Positions 10,372 through 23,584 of a stretch of 64,000 nt of DNA are shown here, in pieces (the first letter of the stretch is position 1; each line of letters begins with the position of its first letter). The position numbers and the translations under genes were made by a program. The stretch is from Euptelea pleiosperma (Eukaryota > Streptophyta > Magnoliopsida > Ranunculales > Eupteleaceae), in the NCBI GenBank assembly GCA_035048495.1, contig CM068540.1, positions 18,460,829-18,524,828 of the forward strand, written 5' to 3'. The notes beneath the pieces are model-generated. The model made no database searches. It was not told where the DNA came from and saw only the letters and a list, made by a program, of their open reading frames with translations.

Positions 10372-11358
10372 ATTGCACTTGGTACATTGAACTTGGTCAT
10401 TGTATGGTACCTTTCAATATACTCCAATATACTGCATTAAAAGCCATGTAATATGATACGTATCGATTCAACGCGTACATTGGACGTCCTCCATCGCACA
10501 TTGCCGCATGTTGTGTTACACCTCAGATTCGAGTTAGATAACTACGTACCACCACGTGTGCCTAACTTGACCAGACAACGGAGTGTGCGTCACTCATCCA
10601 CGTGTCCCTATCAATTCGACATACATAAACATGTACACCCGGCCCTCGTTTGCATCAACATGCCCATTAATCCTGTCTTTAGCTATATGGTTTATTAGGG
10701 TTGTTTGTTTTCATGGTTTTTGGTTATCTTTGAAAGAGAAAACTTTTAGTTTGGTAATTAGTGAGAAAGACAATAATAAGTTGGGTGTTTGATATGAAAG
10801 GCTGTGAAGTTTTAACTCTAGGGTTGTTCTTTACATGGTTGTCTTGTGTGGGAGGTATCGGTTCAAACAATGCTAAATGGGGGATGTTTACGAGAAAAGT
10901 CCACTTGTAACTTTGTGGGCTTTTTTTTTTTTTTTTTTTTTTTTTAAGCCATAGGGAAGACTGAAAGTTCTCTTGAATTTCAGCTAATTAAATAGACCAT
11001 TTGTAACTAAAGACAGGAAGTTCTCTAGAAATATTTCAGCTAAATAGACCATTTTTGGTTTTTTTTAAGGCAAACTTTCCTATCTCAAATGTGGGGAAGA
11101 GAGGAAGTTCTATTGAATTTCAGCTAAATTTAGCAGATTCAATCTCCTGCTGTGATAAGTAGAAACAAACAACACTGGACCCACAAAGATATATAGAATT
11201 ACAATGTGGACTTTAGTAAGTTCCTCCATTCTGAAGATTTTCTCGTTTTACTCAAATTTGGAGGTGATTTGGGAAATGGGAATTGGACAAGAAGATCAAA
11301 TCGTGTTAAGGACAACAAACATTAATGATCAAACGGTGTGCCGTGTTTAAATTTGAAC

Positions 11359-11405
<47 letters not shown>

Positions 11406-11770
11406 ATTTTCTCTTGTCTTGTACGACTCCTTGAAGCATTGGCATGTTTGTGAGGGTACGTATTGATGGGATGGGCTGACCCCATAAAATATTAGGTCCA
11501 GCCTGAATGAGCTTGGACTTGGGGTTGCATTCATAGGCCCAGATTTTAGGGCCCATTAAATAAATGAGCCGGGCTCTCGATTCCCTGTCTCTTAGGAAAC
11601 TTTATAAATAGGGAGACTTGGGATGAGAGAAGGGAGGTCACTTTTCAATTTTTAAGGGCCCTTTATTAAAATTTCCCCATGAGTGTTACTTAAACCTTAT
11701 AGTTTTGAATTCCAACTCTTTTTTCTAGTGTTACCTTGCATTTGAATGTCTTCTTGAAACTTGGGAGTGA
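10372..11770. other. Intergenic with simple repeats
   Basis: Holds a poly-T run at 10920-10945 and a long (GA)n microsatellite at about 11364-11400. No gene recognised; the short frames are not conserved-looking. Confidence 0.4.
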
Positions 11771-11779
11771 TTGAAAATA

Positions 11780-11893
11780 GGGTCGGGCTCAGGGGACCCC
11801 ATTTTGTGACCCCTCTTGGGAGTCGTGGTTGGTAGTGCTGAGCACACGACTCCGTAAAGCGGTCACAAAAAGGGAGTCCTCTGAGCCTGAGCC
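11780..11893. mobile_element. MULE-type MITE, family B copy 1
   Basis: Ends GGGTCGGGCTCAGGGGACCCC and GAGTCCTCTGAGCCTGAGCC are inverted, with GTGACCCCTC / GGTCACAAAAAGG just inside. The 9-bp target duplication TTGAAAATA is exact (11771-11779 and 11894-11902), the length typical of Mutator-like elements. Only 114 bp, the shortest copy in the window. Confidence 0.85.
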
Positions 11894-11902
11894 TTGAAAA
11901 TA

Positions 11903-14900
11903 ATACAAGTTGAATGAATTGGGATTACACCCCAAATACATCTTTAATGTGTGAAATGTTTCTACAACACCTCTTATTTCTCTTCTTGTTTATCATGGGA
12001 GTTCTTTTCAAGGAAACTTAATAAGTCTACCTTGAGTGAACTCTCACCAAATTTGTTCAAGGTAGGAAAATAGTGGACTACCTGGTATTTGTTCTTTGGC
12101 CTTCAATTATGGCTTACTTCGATGATTAGATGACCTTAATTAATAGCGTATCTAAAGGATTATACCCTTATCATCCTATCCTTCGTTAGTTACATTATGA
12201 TCCTTGAGTCTTCATGTTTAGGTGCACTACAGTTCTTATCAAGAGGGACACTAAATCAAACCTTAGACTTGAATCACATCTTAAGGAATCAATTCTTCAT
12301 CCTCATTCCCTATAGAAGGAGCTAAAAGAACTTCAACAAATTTGCATCTAGTATAAGTTGATTTACAATTGAAATACTAAGCTCTCAAAGATGTTTTACT
12401 AAGAGTGAGAGGTGAGTCAAGGATCTTGGGTTTGGGGCCTGACAAAGACAGTTACAATTGACATGCACTTGGCATGGAATTTAATAATACAATGAATGTC
12501 GTAAAAACTAAAGAAGGTTCTAACAAGGTCCAGATGACAAGATAAAGTCGGATCAGACCATAGGTGTACATGGGATGTATACAGTTGCTCCTCTTTGTCG
12601 GAGGTTGCTTGCAACTTAATCAAAAAGTCAAAATACACTTAATTTTTGCACAACTCTGTGATGCCGTCGATGTCACAAAAATCTTAATCTATTGAGGGTG
12701 TCTCGGAAGATAGGTTGAACTCATGCAACCAAACGAATCATAGAAATCTTTAAGATAATGAAAGTATATAGTGAAGCAAAGGAGGTCCTAGGAGACTGCT
12801 GATTTCAGCTTTTTTCTAGTTTTTGGACGAAAACCCTAAATTCAACAATATTTTTAAAATCCGGTTCATTGAAATCTTCAAAATTACAGACTTTTGCACA
12901 GTGGCACGTGTCGATATTGTCCACACTCGGGATTAGTTCGAGCAAATCAAGAAAATAAAATAACAAAGAAAATGCTACAGATTATGGTGGTTAGATGAGA
13001 TGGATTGATCGGTTTCAAAACATTTTTTTTATTGAGATCATTATGGACTAAAATGCATCAACTGAAAGAAATTGAAAACTTTAAACTAACTTTATTAATT
13101 GATCAAAAGTGATTACAAAAATTAATCAAACAAAAACAAACACTAATCTAGAAAGTAAATTTTAAATTAACCTAGAAAACTTGTAACTCTAGAGAGAGAA
13201 AGAAAGAATACTAGAGAGAGAAAATAGAGTTAAAGAGAGAAAGGGTGAGAACCTATAAAGAGAAAGTGAGTTAGAAAGAGAAATATGGAGAGACTTACCA
13301 TTGCACCTACTCATTCAGATTAGCCTTAGAGGAGGCCATAATGATGAAGGTGTGGATCGTGGTGATGAAATGGGCGGAAGGAATTAGCCAATGGCAACAA
13401 CTTAAGAGCAGCCAGCAGGTGGTTACTCTTGTTGTTGGAGGTGTAGCAAGGTTGCTCGTTCCACAAGTGGGACAAGAAGAAGAGCAACCGTGGGTTGTTG
13501 TCGAAAGGGTGCAAGAGTGAAGGCTCTCAACCCGAATGGAAGAGATTTTGGAGGGTTACCTGAAGATGCGTGGCAATAAGGTGGTGCATCCCACGGCCAG
13601 TAGAGAGAGTCCTCAGGCCGTGGGTTTGGTGATGAAGACGGTGCAATGCCAGTAATGGGAGGAGGTTGTACATGGAGATTGCAGGTTGCCGGAGTAATGG
13701 GCCGCGAGTGAGGGTGTAGGAGATGCACTCTACTATTTTGAGAGAGAAAAGAAAGGAGGAGAGATAGAGTAGGGTGAGGGTATAGAAGATGCATGGGAAT
13801 GGAAGGGGAAGGTAATCTAATGGTTTATGTACTTTTAGGGAGAAAAGGCGCATTATTAGAGGGATGGCCAATTGGTCGATTAGCCGTGGGATTCGCATGA
13901 ACCCTGGTCTTCAACATAGTCATCAATCGATTTTACAAATCACATACGCCATCATTTTATATCATTTGGTGCGGCTTTAAACACTTCGATCATTCTCTTG
14001 GCCTTTTTCGCCTCTCTCTTAGTTCTTGGTCTGGCTCTACGACCCTCTGGCTTGACTCATACTTGACTCGTATCTTCTTGTATTAACCTGCTGACTCTTT
14101 AAATACTGATATTAAGCTTCTGCAATTGATCGTGAATCCGCCAGTCTCGAGAATCGTCCGATTGGATTTTCTGCTATAACGAAAAAGTGCGTAATAAAAC
14201 TTAATCAGAACGACTTTAGATTTAAACTTTCAAAAACGTGTTTAATTCATACAAATATACAATTTCGTCCAGAAAAGTGTGATCTACACAATAAAATACT
14301 CTTACGTAAAAAAGTGTGATCTACACAATGAAAGAGACTCTTACGTAGAAAAGTTGATAAATAGTGAAGTTTTACGTAGGAGAGTGAGATAACGCTAAAA
14401 GGGTAATGGCTTAAAATAAACACTTTTAAGCGAACATCAACTGCCAAATTTTCAAGGAGGAGAACATGTAATTCTAAATCTAGAAAACACATAGCCAAAA
14501 AGGATGAGCACTCTCAGGCTTGCGACAAATGTGCAATTCAACTTCCTAAATGTGTCCAAAGATGTCTTATAGGGTTTCTAAAATTATGAAGACTTGATTG
14601 AAAATGACTTGATCGATAACAGATTCAAACTAAGTTCTAAAAACTATATATTTAAAGGATAAATTACTCTTTTGCTACAAGAGATGTAAAAGTTGACTCT
14701 TGGGGATTTGACTAAAGTGGAATGACTCATGGTCTAGCTAGCATGCTTGGCCAAAAATATGATGACACAAGTAGTTAACATTGGTGAACTATAAAGTTAA
14801 ACCAATGATATAATGGTTACATTATTTGAAAAATGGATCTAAGTGATTGAAGATCTACATTTTGGGTTTATTGCATATTTGCTAATTTTGGAGCATCGAC

Positions 14901-16013
14901 ACATGCCAAATATTTTTATTTCGATGTTTTTGGCATTAGAATGCATTTTAATCGAATTTTTTTTATTTTGCCTGAACTCATTCCTAACCTATCCAAACTA
15001 TTTCATCTTTACCTAACATGCCATGCAGGTCCAGCTCACACAGATTCTTGACAGAAGGTGTGATTCATTGAGAGCTTGATGTGTTACACTCTATTGTTGA
15101 TGCGCATCTTCAAGTGTGTACGTTCGTTTTGGAGGACCACTCCTGCCAGTTTTCACCTCTGTTGTTACCCTAGAGATACCATAGACAAGAGGTGAGAGGG
15201 AGTCTGACTGATTTGCAGTTCTGTTTGTTTTGTGGATATATTTTTTGTACGGTTGAGTGCATTATTTTGTTTTTTCTTCATATATTGATGTATTCAAACC
15301 CTATATGTTTTCATGATATATACTTGTATCAGAGCAATAAACTAGCATGCACAATCATATACCAAACCAACAAATAGAATCATGATATATTATCTGAGAC
15401 AAATGTGAAGCAAACAAAAATGATGCATATATATAGAGCGAAGACGAATTGATCACATCAAACACATACTTGAACCTGTGCTAACATTGATTTAATATCT
15501 CTCAATTTTTATGATGTGTGTCTGTTTAAAATGATGTGCAGACGAACATGAAGTCAGAATGGTGAAGACATTGTGAAGACGCTCATACCCTAGTTAGCAA
15601 CTCTGCGTACTATACACGTACTATACCCGAATAGTAAGTTTTTTTGAAAAAAAAATGTTTTTAACCAATCGTATACATTGAATTGTATGGATTATTCTCT
15701 TTTTTTTCTATAAAACTGATTAAAACACGTATTTCCATTTTTTCAATAATACTTCAAATTTGGCACGAGCGGGAAAAATTCCATTAACACATTTTTAGAG
15801 ATCTATGATCTAACTCTTTTTTTATCCGGATGATCTCCAATCTCGATTGAAAATCATTCTAATTGGTGATTTTTAGCCATTGAATCTTTGTATACCCCCA
15901 CCAAAAATAATGATCCAATTCCAATATGGTTGAAAATCAACCCATGAAAAAGACTAAAATGTGATGTATATAAAGCACTAATCATGTTAATCTTGCACTA
16001 ATCATGCTAATCT
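11903..16013. other. Gene-free stretch, decayed repeats
   Basis: No host gene recognised. GA-rich DNA lies at about 13185-13290; a G+C-richer block at 13320-13900 carries overlapping minus-strand frames of 120 codons without recognisable domain. A phrase AAAAGTGTGATCTACACAAT is repeated at about 14273 and 14309. Parts of 13900-14900 look like old LTR-retrotransposon DNA but I cannot define ends. A family C fragment lies at about 15830-15975. Confidence 0.35.
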
Positions 16014-16017
16014 TTGC

Positions 16018-16028
16018 ACACACACACA

Positions 16029-16071
<43 letters not shown>
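16018..16071. repeat. (CA)n(TA)n microsatellite
   Basis: A CA run followed by a long TA run. It directly abuts the copia reverse transcriptase remnant. Confidence 0.85.
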
Positions 16072-17012
16072 CAGATTATCTTGAAGATATGGGGTTTTTC
16101 GAGTCTAAAGATGATTATTTTCTTTTTACCTATCATCACAATGGGGTTACTATTTTGTTATTTATATTTGTGAATGACAATCTTCTCGTCAGCAATAGTG
16201 TGATTTATCTTATGCAACTTATTGCCAACCTAGCTAGAGAGGTTATTTTTCATGAAGGATCTCGACCGTTCGCATTATGTCCTTGGTCTCAGGGCCAATT
16301 TCACTCCAAGAGGTTATATTTAACCTAAATCACGTATGCATTAGATCTACTCAACTACACCAAACTGGAGGATGCTAATCGTATATGTCTCTGCTATCAG
16401 TGACAAGAAAATGGGTCCAACTAATGTTGATCCTCTTCCAGATTTGATTAAATTGAATATCTCATTGTGATGAGGGCTTTGTAATATTTAACCTTGACTC
16501 GCTGAACTTATCATACTTAGTTAATCAAGTGAGCTAATACATGCATAGTCCTTCCACTACTCATTGGACTTCCGTTGAGTGTATCATATGATATGTTAAA
16601 AGGTACATTTGATCATGGCCTTTTATTTCAATAGGGATCGTTTGTACTTAGAATCCTAGTCTGATGCCGATTATGTTGGTAGTCCATGCGATAGACGATC
16701 TACTGGTATGTGTATTGCTTTTACCTTGAGTATAATATTATTTCGTGTAGTGCCAAAAAGCAGTCCACTATGTCTCCTTCTAGTATGGAGTGTGAATGTC
16801 AACAACTAGCCCAGACAACAGTTCAACTGGTTATGGTATTTGACTTATAGATTTTTTTCTCTACTCATCTCATTTGGTGCAACAACATTAGTTCAATTTC
16901 TCTGACATCCAATCTCATTTTTCATACTTAATAAAATTATTTAGAAGTTGATTATTACTACATTCAAGAAAAAATTATTCGTATAAGGAGATCAATATTT
17001 GACGATATATTA
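16072..17012 (+). mobile_element. Ty1-copia RT/RNase H fossil, left part
   Basis: Broken plus-strand reading with copia pol landmarks in order: DYLEDMGFFESKDDYFLFTY and a degenerate active-site region FVNDNLLVSN where YVDD is expected; after a frameshift, MKDLDRSHYVLGL; then LTRPELSYLVNQV-like and SAKKQSTMSPSSMECE (RNase H) and LWCNNISSISLTSNLIFH. Frameshifts and stops make it a dead copy. It breaks off near 17012; its last piece is found 4.5 kb further on. Confidence 0.8.
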
Positions 17013-17114
17013 TCTATATATATATACTAAAGCAAAGAAGTGTTGACATGGCACTCTCTGCTCTCAGTAAACCACGTCAGCAAGTCTTCCTCTCTCTTCC
17101 CAATCCTTCAACTC

Positions 17115-17375
17115 TCTCTTTCCAAAATTGTTTACAACCCAAACATCTCTCTTTCACGTCTTTCCATTTTCAAACATGTCTCTCCCTCTTCCATATATTT
17201 TGTTTCCAATTATATCTTTTCAATCTTTCAATTCTCTCTCTTTTCAAAATTGTTTACAACCCAAATGTTCCTCTTTCATGTCTTTCCATTTTCAAACACG
17301 TCTCCCCTTCTTCCATATATTTTGTTTCCGATTATATCTTCTCAATCTTTCAATTATATCTCTTTCCAAAATTGT
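17115..17375 (+). repeat. Tandem repeat, ~122-bp unit, two and a bit copies
   Basis: The phrase CAAAATTGTTTACAACCCAAA recurs at about 17122 and 17245 with a third partial start near 17366. Between them CTTTCCATTTTCAAACA and CCATATATTTTGTTTCC are repeated. Three overlapping open frames of 115-139 codons come from the repeat and are not genes. Confidence 0.8.
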
Positions 17376-17547
17376 TCATGTTCCTAAGTATCAACATGTG
17401 ACAAAAGGAAGCCATTTGCCATGGTATCTAAGTAGGTATGTTTTTAACATAAACTTAGGTTGTTTATACTTTTATGATATTTTTCTTTTTGTTATTGCTT
17501 CGATTATTGAAGATTTGTTGTTTTTTACACGTTTGTTATTTGTGTAA

Positions 17548-18889
17548 AATAAGTATATTTGCTCAGTACGGATGCAATAATGGGCATTGCTCAACTGAGT
17601 GATGAATTATAAGTTTTTTAATATATATTTTTTACAGCTGAATGATGAATTAAACGGGCATTGCAATTAACGTTGGAATTCTCTCAAGATTCTTAAGGAT
17701 CGAATCAATCCCTGGTCCTCGGTTACCTTAAATCAATTTTCTTAACCAATTGAATTGTAAGATTTCACTCCTTACATTTTGATGGTATAATATAATATCT
17801 CCTAATATCTTGCTATATGATTTTATTTAATATCACCCTAAGGCAACTATCATTTTTTACATTTTGCAGAAGAAAACTGATAGTACTCGTCATTTTATGC
17901 ATTTTTTTTCATTTACCCCAAGGTGTTATCAAGAGTTTCTTATATAAATCTCTATTTTTTACACATAAAGTAGAGAATTGTCTATTTTCGTGACTTTTCT
18001 CACATTTAGGGAATTTCATGAGCATAAGGGCATTTCGAAACTTTCATGATAATGGGTTTACATTAATTTCGTTGTTGTTTGTGTAGGTGAGCCAACCCAA
18101 TGTCTAAAAGAGGGTGCTAAAGTGCAAATTTAATGACTCAATATAACCCGGTGCTACAGCCTAGTACCAAAGCTCACTCTCAAAGCCTGTCAAGCCCAAG
18201 TCTAATCACAAGAATTCAAATTCAAAAAATGCTAGTAAGCCACACTGCGAAGATGTGGGCCGAATTGGTGGGCCAAGTTGATGATCCAACGTAAAGGACC
18301 GTGTCAACACAAGGGATAAATGCGTAGTATGCAATAATCATTTTAGCAAACATGTAGGATATTACCAAAAGAATATGGCCGGTGTATTTTTTTTCTTTTC
18401 AAACAAAAGATTTTAATACTAAAAAAAAGAGTTTTGATATTTTAAAAAGAAAAGATCTCTTTTCTCAAAACGAGGATGGTCGGTTGGCATATTTGAAAAC
18501 CTTTTGATGTTGAAATGAAGTAAGAAAATATTATTTTAATAAAAAAAATAAGTTCAAGACATTTTTAAATATAAAAAAAAGTGTCTCATGTTTTATTTGC
18601 TAAAAGACAAAATGATTTTCTCTAGAAAGTCAAGAGTTAAAAATTGATAAAAGATGAGGACGTGTCCCATCCTTTCCAAATAGGTAAAGTTGGATTTTGA
18701 AATTTAAAAAAAGAGGTTTTGAAAAGTTTTTGGTGGTTTTTAGAAAAGAATGAAAGAAGACAACATGCTTTATAAAAAAAAAGATTCTTTACTCAAAGAA
18801 AATAACAAAATGTATTGGCTTGTTTTTATTTTAAAAATAATTGTTGTTTTGAAAACTAGAAAATGGTTTTGCTAAAAAAGGAAGAGACG
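17548..18889. other. Gene-free AT-rich DNA
   Basis: Mostly A/T runs between 18380 and 18880. Nothing recognised. Confidence 0.35.
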
Positions 18890-19970
18890 TCTCCACACCC
18901 TATATAAGTTCTTGGGCAGCATTGATTTCTTCATCTTGGACCGAAGATCCAGGCTTGCACTTTTGCAATCTCTACTTCAGCTCACATCTCTTTCTTGGCA
19001 CAACAACATATCTCGGGTAGCACATTTTCTTTGTCACTTTGGCCGATAGTCTTCGTCAACATAACTCCCTCTCACGGCTTTCAGATCACTACTCACATCA
19101 TCACATCTTGGGTGTGTTTGGAGTCCAACATAGGACGTACAGATTCTCCACATCTTTTATTCTCTTCTTGTATTTTTTATTTTCTTTTGTTGGGTTGTTT
19201 AGTTAATCCATTGTTCATGGACATAGTCGGCTAAGCACCTAGCTAAGGCTAGGGGCAAAGCCTACTGCTTCTTTTATAGATTTTCTTTTGATCATCGTAT
19301 GTGTGTTATTGATGGAAGAATGTTAAGTTAGCGGAGACTAATTAATTGTTGAAAAAAAAAGTTTAGGAGTCTACACGATCTCTTGATTCACTATGATTAA
19401 TCAATATGGTGAATGCTTGAGTTCCCCTGTAGCTCATTAATCGGTATTAAGCTATTTAATTCTCCGTTACTTAATTATCTTGCTCTAGATTTATTTATTG
19501 TATTCATCGTTATATTTTCCGATCAAAATAAATTACTATTTATTAATTGATTGAGAAAAAGATTGATCAAAAGAGAGATATAAGAGAAGAGCTAGGTGGA
19601 TCTCTGAAACCTTAGTCTTCTCTATGATATTTAATCATTACTCTCTACATTGCTCTACTTCTTAGTGGAAAAATCATTGATTCATTGCATTTAGTTAGGT
19701 CTCCCTCTCTTTCTCTTCTTTTTCTTTAGTGGTTTCGTGTCCGTAGTTCTTGCGCACAAGTCAATCCATGTGGATTCGATCTTGTAAAAGTACTGCAACA
19801 AAACTTGTACACTTGCAAGTAAATCACCTTAGACGATTGGTTCATTTTTTTTGGATCGAAAGTCCGGGCGTAACAAAAACCAAAAGAACTATGCAGATCT
19901 CGACGAAAGATCGAATTCATCTCCTTTGCTAAACTTGGAAAGATCAAATTCATCTCTAAGTTAAAAAGCC
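18890..19970 (+). mobile_element. Possible LTR-retrotransposon remnant
   Basis: A CCTATATAAG TATA-like box at 18898-18907 is followed by leader-like DNA, and the phrase around 19740-19830 (CATGTGGATTCGATCTTG..., ACTTGTACACTTGCAAGT) resembles the right part of Ty3-gypsy LTRs of the Athila/Tat kind. No pol frame is present, and no second LTR is visible. Confidence 0.35.
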
Positions 19971-20214
19971 TATTGCATGTTTAGACAGTTATTCTCCAGG
20001 TTTCGACGGATTAGGTTTTTGAGCGGCGATATGGTTCATTATTTTGGAGATTTGAAAACTAAGGATTACAATAAATTAAAACTAGAAGAAAGAAAGTATG
20101 AGTTAAAGAAAAAAAGCTTCATTTACTCATTCACACGTAGATCTTTCGATGTCTATTCATCTATTTTTTTTTCTTTGATTCATTTTATGAGATTGAAAAA
20201 TCACTGTGAGAACG

Positions 20215-20500
20215 AGCCATGATGTTTGGCCCATCTCTTAGTGGATCTACATACAAAAAATAAGCCTGCTAATGATAAATAACCTTTGGATCTAAATAAT
20301 TAACCCAAATAATGTTCGAAATTCCACTTTTAAAAATAAGCCTTGAAAAATTTTCATCCAACAGATAAAAATAAAAATAACTAATCGAACTTATTTTGGG
20401 TACGTAGGTCACATAGCGATGTGCCAAAATCCATATGGTCAGTGATCTTTAAGAGTGAACCACGTGCCTAATAATGGGTTACATTGTTAACATCGATAAA
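20215..20500. mobile_element. Foldback MITE, family C
   Basis: Left arm GATGTTTGGCCCATCTCTTAGTGG, right arm TACGTAGGTCACATAGCGATG..., with the family's inner phrases diverged. No clear target duplication. Confidence 0.5.
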
Positions 20501-21494
20501 GGCCCCTGAAATTTATTTATTGTGCCAAAAAATAGTAACTTTGAATGTAGTTGACCTAGAACAAGAAATAGAGTTCAGTAATAGTACTGGGAGAGGGAAG
20601 GATCCAAATAATGCGGGTGCAACTGATTGGTAGAAGTGGCCTAAGATCCTGAGAAAATAAATAAATAAATTAAATGGCCTTACACAATTGCTTTTTAACT
20701 GATTTTTTCACATTTATTAAAGTAATCATTTTTTTCGAATATTTTGCATTTGAATAACGAGTTTTTTAAAATAATGGTTTTTTGAACTAAGTTTTTTTTG
20801 AAAACATTACTCTAATATGGGTTTATATAGCCTTATAATGGTATTTAGATTTTTTAAAATAAGATTTTTATTTTTTAATTTTATGAGATTTTTTACTTTT
20901 GATTTTGTATTAAACCCCATTAGTGTAGTTTGAAATAATTAAAATGTTTTTATTTTTACTTTTTTAGATTAAACATTCTGTCGGTATTTTCTAATTTTTT
21001 TAGCTATAGATTTATAAAATACAAATAATATATTTTAACAATCAACACCGTGTTCCTAAAAGGTAACCATTACTTGATTTTTTTCTTCTATATTTTTAAA
21101 TAATCTAAATTTTTTCATTCATTTTAATTATATATTAATAATACTTAATTGGTGTGGAATATATTTTTTTACTTTTTAAATTTCCAAACTCATGGGATGT
21201 ATTTTGGGTTAGTACTCCAACAGAAGAGTAACCGATTTATATATATTTTAAATTCTATTGTTTTAATTATCTGTCTCATACTTTTTTTTTCTTCTTTTAA
21301 TAACTAAAAAACTATATAGTTTGTATCAGGATTAGATTAATAAAAATTATTAATGAAAGAGGGAGGACCGTTGTAATATGAAAAATTAAATAATAGAAAT
21401 GTTTTAAGAATTTTGAAAAGATTTTAAATTTGTGAAAATAAAGATTTTAAATTTATACTTAAATTACTCTAAATAATTTTATTTTTTATTTACT
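20501..21494. other. AT-rich, nothing recognised
   Basis: Very AT-rich DNA dominated by T and A runs; no gene or repeat end supported. Confidence 0.35.
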
Positions 21495-21625
21495 TAAATT
21501 ATTGAATATCAAGTTGCCGATGTCTTCACTAAAGGACACTTCACTACACGTTTTCAGAAATTAAAAAATAAGTTAATGGTCCCTCAACCGCGCACCCATT
21601 AGATTGCTGGTGTATTAGACAAGAT
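21495..21625 (+). mobile_element. Ty1-copia fossil, right part
   Basis: In one frame the translation reads EYQVADVFTKGHFTTRFQKL, the signature near the C-terminus of copia RNase H (usually QVADIFTK...). It continues the fossil that breaks off near 17012. A copia element would be expected to reach its 3' LTR shortly after; I cannot define one. Confidence 0.75.
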
Positions 21626-21684
21626 CTTCCCCAATCCAACAGATATGTCAACCTTATAATGAGTTGGCTGTCACCTTTAATAAT

Positions 21685-21970
21685 TGTGCCAGGTGGCACA
21701 CTGTTACAGGACTCTGACCGTACGGATGTTTGTCCTATCCCATGGTGGACCTACCAACCAAAAATCGGCCTTATTAGTGATATATAAGTGTTGCATCTTT
21801 GTACCTCAAATACTGCTCAAATTCTCACAGTTGAGATCAGCCCATGAAAATAAGTCCAATCCAAAGCCTATAAATCACTAATCAGACTGATTTTTAGGTT
21901 TGTAGGTCCATCATGAGATAGGACAAACATCCATACGGTCAGAGTCCTGTAAAATATGCCACGTGGCTTA
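21685..21970. mobile_element. Foldback MITE, family C
   Basis: Left arm GGTGGCACACTGTTACAGGACTCTGACCGTACGG, quoted here as its start GGTGGCACACTG, and a right arm ending CCGTACGG-like ...GTCAGAGTCCTGTAAAATATG then CCACGTGGC. Inner phrases TTAGTGATATATAAG and CCCATGAAAATAAGTCC match the family. Confidence 0.7.
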
Positions 21971-22082
21971 TGTTGTGTCCCTGTCATTTTAGATCTGTCA
22001 ACGGAGCCCGACCCATAATTAAATAGAAAGGCTTACTATCTGAAACTCACGTTTGTGGGTTTTAGAGATGGTCGGGATCGGG

Positions 22083-22225
22083 GGACAACCATTTCGCGGA
22101 CCCACATAGAAGATGAATCATTGGCTGATTTTTGGTGAGGATGATCTCCTCACCATATTTTTTCCTCACCAAAAATCAGCCATTGATTCATCTTCTATGT
22201 GGGTCCCCCATAATGGTTGTCAAAA
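22083..22225. mobile_element. Near-perfect hairpin element, family G
   Basis: Arms of about 60 bp pair: GGACCCACATAGAAGATGAA at 22098 with its inverse at 22188-22207, and GACAACCATT with AATGGTTGTC further out. The loop is about 20 bp (GATCTCCTCACCATATTTTT). A diverged relative of the core lies at 58610-58680. It would fold into a long hairpin if transcribed. Confidence 0.75.
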
Positions 22226-22299
22226 ATAGTTGTCAAAAATGGTTGCCCCCCACCCCCCCCGGATCTCAACCGTTTAGAGATTTCTACCAAACCTCTCTA

Positions 22300-23584
22300 T
22301 AAAGATATCTTTTAAGACCAAGGTAGCAAAGGCATATATAATGTCGGTTATAACAGCACACACGAGTGATCGTCATTATCGATGAGTTGAAGTTACAACT
22401 CTATTTGTTTTATCACACACACATTGTGTGACTCAAAGGCGTCACGCAATGCTGCTGTATGTACAACGTGGGCCAACGTTGGGCGGGCTTAGGCAGAACC
22501 TGGCCCGACCAAACCCGACCCACCATCAACCCTACATGTAGCTTACTTGGGTACGTTAAGTGATGCGATTTCAGTGAATTGATGCTTTAGAGTTTATATT
22601 TTCTAAATTTTGATTTTATTAAATTTTATAGAGGAAAATTAGAACCCAAAAAGTAGAATCAGGGAATGGTCTACTATACATGAGAAATTTTTTGAAGCTG
22701 GGATCATGCGCGAATGATCGCACGCCACATATACCCACCATTACTTTAAAAAAGAAAAATTAAAACCAAATGGTAAAGCCTGGTATATGGCGCTTCAAAA
22801 AATTTCTCATTATACATGAACTTCCACAAGTTGCTGGTGTAGCAGAGTTGGACCCATAATTCCATTGACATATACGTCTTGGAGAAAATTTTTGACGCGG
22901 CGATCATGCGCCCAATGATTGTAAGCAACATATACCTGGGTTTTAGAATTTGGGTTTAAATTAAAAAAACTTTTTAAAAAGTAACATGGGCGTGTGGCGT
23001 GCCATCATTGGGCCCACCACAAAATCAATCAAGCAGCATCTTATCTACTCGCAGCAACAAAGAATGGGTTCCGAATGAGCGGGCCAAAGCTCAGGTTGGA
23101 CCTGACAATTGTTTAAAGTTTAAACCATTTTTTTCCAAATATAATACAATGCTAAATTTTTTGTTGGGCCACTGTTTAAGAACCGGACTCTGGCTCATTT
23201 ATGAAATTGTCTTCAGAGTTAAGCCTCAGATCATCCGAGATTTCCTTACCGAAGTAGTTGTTAGAATGATGGTTCAAATTATCGGCCAATCCCGTTCCGG
23301 ATCGGAATCAGAGTCCACCGCTCCGATCCAAACCAGGCTCTGTCTCACTCCGAGATCAAAGAAGTCCCACTTTGTCTCGGCCGAGATGGGCTGATCCCGT
23401 TCTGGATCTGACCATGGTTAGAACCAATCCTTTGGATCGTAGAAGAAATTGAATCAGGTTCAGGACCTTCAGGTATCCTTACGTACACTTTTTTTAAATT
23501 TCTTTGTTTTTGATAAGTACGTGCAGCCATTACGCCACACCGAGGGTTGATAAATTAAAATTTTCAACCCTTGTGGATTAAAAA
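22300..23584. other. Gene-free, inverted phrases
   Basis: Related phrases around GATCATGCGC...CACATATACC recur at 22690-22735 and, partly inverted, at 22775-22935. Short frames lack recognisable domains. Confidence 0.35.

Larger units (their letters stand above)
17013..21494. mobile_element. ~4.5-kb insertion splitting the copia fossil
   Basis: The copia RNase H reading stops near 17012 and resumes near 21500, so the DNA between was inserted later. The left end TCTATATATATATACTAAAGC, preceded by A, resembles a plant Helitron 5' end (TC...). I do not find a clear CTRR end or hairpin on the right, so the class is open and more than one insertion is possible. Confidence 0.5.

Noticed and set aside
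13326..13898. Overlapping minus-strand frames of 123 codons
   Set aside because: Two frames overlap in a G+C-richer patch and neither has a conserved motif; composition (His, Leu, Pro) looks like translated non-coding DNA.
17048..17547. Three overlapping frames of 115-139 codons
   Set aside because: They come from a 122-bp tandem repeat whose length is not a multiple of three, so the repeat is read in different frames.
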